From positions 1-64,000 of the forward strand of contig JAUZRR010000002.1 of NCBI GenBank assembly GCA_030950285.1: DNA of 64,000 bases, written 5' to 3'. Below are positions 63,674 through 64,000 of the stretch, piece after piece (the stretch's first letter is position 1; each line of letters opens with the position of its first letter). The notes under the pieces are model-generated. The model was given only the letters and a program-made list of their open reading frames with translations, was not told where the DNA came from and made no database searches. Both the position numbers and the translations under genes were made by a program. Source of the stretch: Planctomycetota bacterium. Lineage in GTDB: Bacteria > Planctomycetota > Phycisphaerae > Phycisphaerales > UBA1924.

Positions 63674-64000
63674 TCAGAAGCGCGGGCGGGAGTCGGGCTC
63701 GTCCTCCACGTCTTCCCAGTCGCCATCGCCGCCGAACTGCTGTGCCATCGCCCCGGCAAACTCGAGCACGTCGCCGGGCAGGAACACGCGGGCGTGCATC
63801 CCGTTGCCGCCGGTCGAGAGCCCGATCGCGATGGGGCTCATCTGCTCGGGCAGGTCACCCAGGTCGGTGCCGGGGGCAAACATCGCCATCATCGGGCCGA
63901 CCATGTCAAGGACGCCCTTGATGTTGAGGTAGAACTCGGCGGTGCGGTCGGCCGGCAGGTGGGTCGCGGCGTTCTTGAGCATCTCGTTGTTGGCCATCGA
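63674..64000 (-). CDS. C-terminal part of an unidentified protein, 5' end outside the window
   Basis: The frame runs off the window end, so only the last 109 residues are visible; the Met seen three bases in from the edge need not be the start. The segment is Met/Ala/Gly-rich with an NGMHARVFLPGDVLEFAGAM block and an acidic tail (DWEDVEDEPDSRPRF). No family is recognised. A strong terminator follows. Confidence 0.6.
   Translation of the reverse strand, partial: SMANNEMLKNAATHLPADRTAEFYLNIKGVLDMVGPMMAMFAPGTDLGDLPEQMSPIAIGLSTGGNGMHARVFLPGDVLEFAGAMAQQFGGDGDWEDVEDEPDSRPRF

Overview
The window is about 64 kb of GC-rich bacterial chromosome. It is most probably from a marine member of the Planctomycetota, close to Phycisphaerae/Phycisphaerales. 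This placement is an inference from several signs: a secreted beta-propeller protein ending in the Gly-Cys type of dockerin found in that group, a HEXXHXXGXXH metalloprotease of the DUF5117/DUF4953 kind, CPxC zinc-ribbon membrane proteins, a SPINDLY-like TPR glycosyltransferase, many GTG starts, and short palindromic repeats in many gene gaps. No rRNA, tRNA, CRISPR array, prophage or transposase gene was recognised.

Layout. 1-14.7 kb: the end of sulfate adenylyltransferase, a TlpA-like thioredoxin, two flagellin paralogues, and sugar and envelope genes (GDP-L-fucose synthase, GDP-mannose 4,6-dehydratase, a polytopic membrane protein, a UbiA-type prenyltransferase) around a dockerin-bearing secreted protein. 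14.9-28.1 kb: a large zinc metalloprotease, a sulfotransferase, dxr, and a tightly packed run galE - hydrolase - transglutaminase - nnrD - TPR/GT41 glycosyltransferase - sulfotransferase joined by ATGA overlaps. 28.3-38.9 kb: a type II secretion/type IV pilus-like module (pseudopilins G, I, J and K, platform protein F, and C/L/M-like assembly proteins), interrupted by a threonine dehydrogenase homologue on the other strand. 38.9-45.2 kb: RNase E/G, PTS enzyme I and transcription terminator Rho. 45.3-47.3 kb: two secreted proteins of visibly lower GC behind a consensus promoter. 47.3-50 kb: a FeoAB ferrous iron locus. 50-52 kb: an STAS protein and a PilZ-receiver protein. 52-64 kb: gyrB, an L,D-transpeptidase, 5-formyl-THF cyclo-ligase, rarA, an acyltransferase, an S1-domain protein, a Gfo/Idh/MocA oxidoreductase, trxA, folP and a partial gene.

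Functional themes. GDP-fucose synthesis, two sulfotransferases, sulfate activation and polysaccharide-type glycosyltransferases suggest a sulfated surface glycan. The pseudopilin module gives a secretion route for the signal-peptide proteins around it. RNase E, Rho, the S1 protein and gyrase make up an RNA/DNA housekeeping block.

The most unusual feature is a family of short palindromes (REP/REPIN-like). Their stems differ from copy to copy but keep their base pairing. They sit as inverted pairs between genes, as an 83-bp three-hairpin element downstream of both flagellin genes in opposite orientations, as a U-tract terminator, and as in-frame insertions inside two coding sequences.
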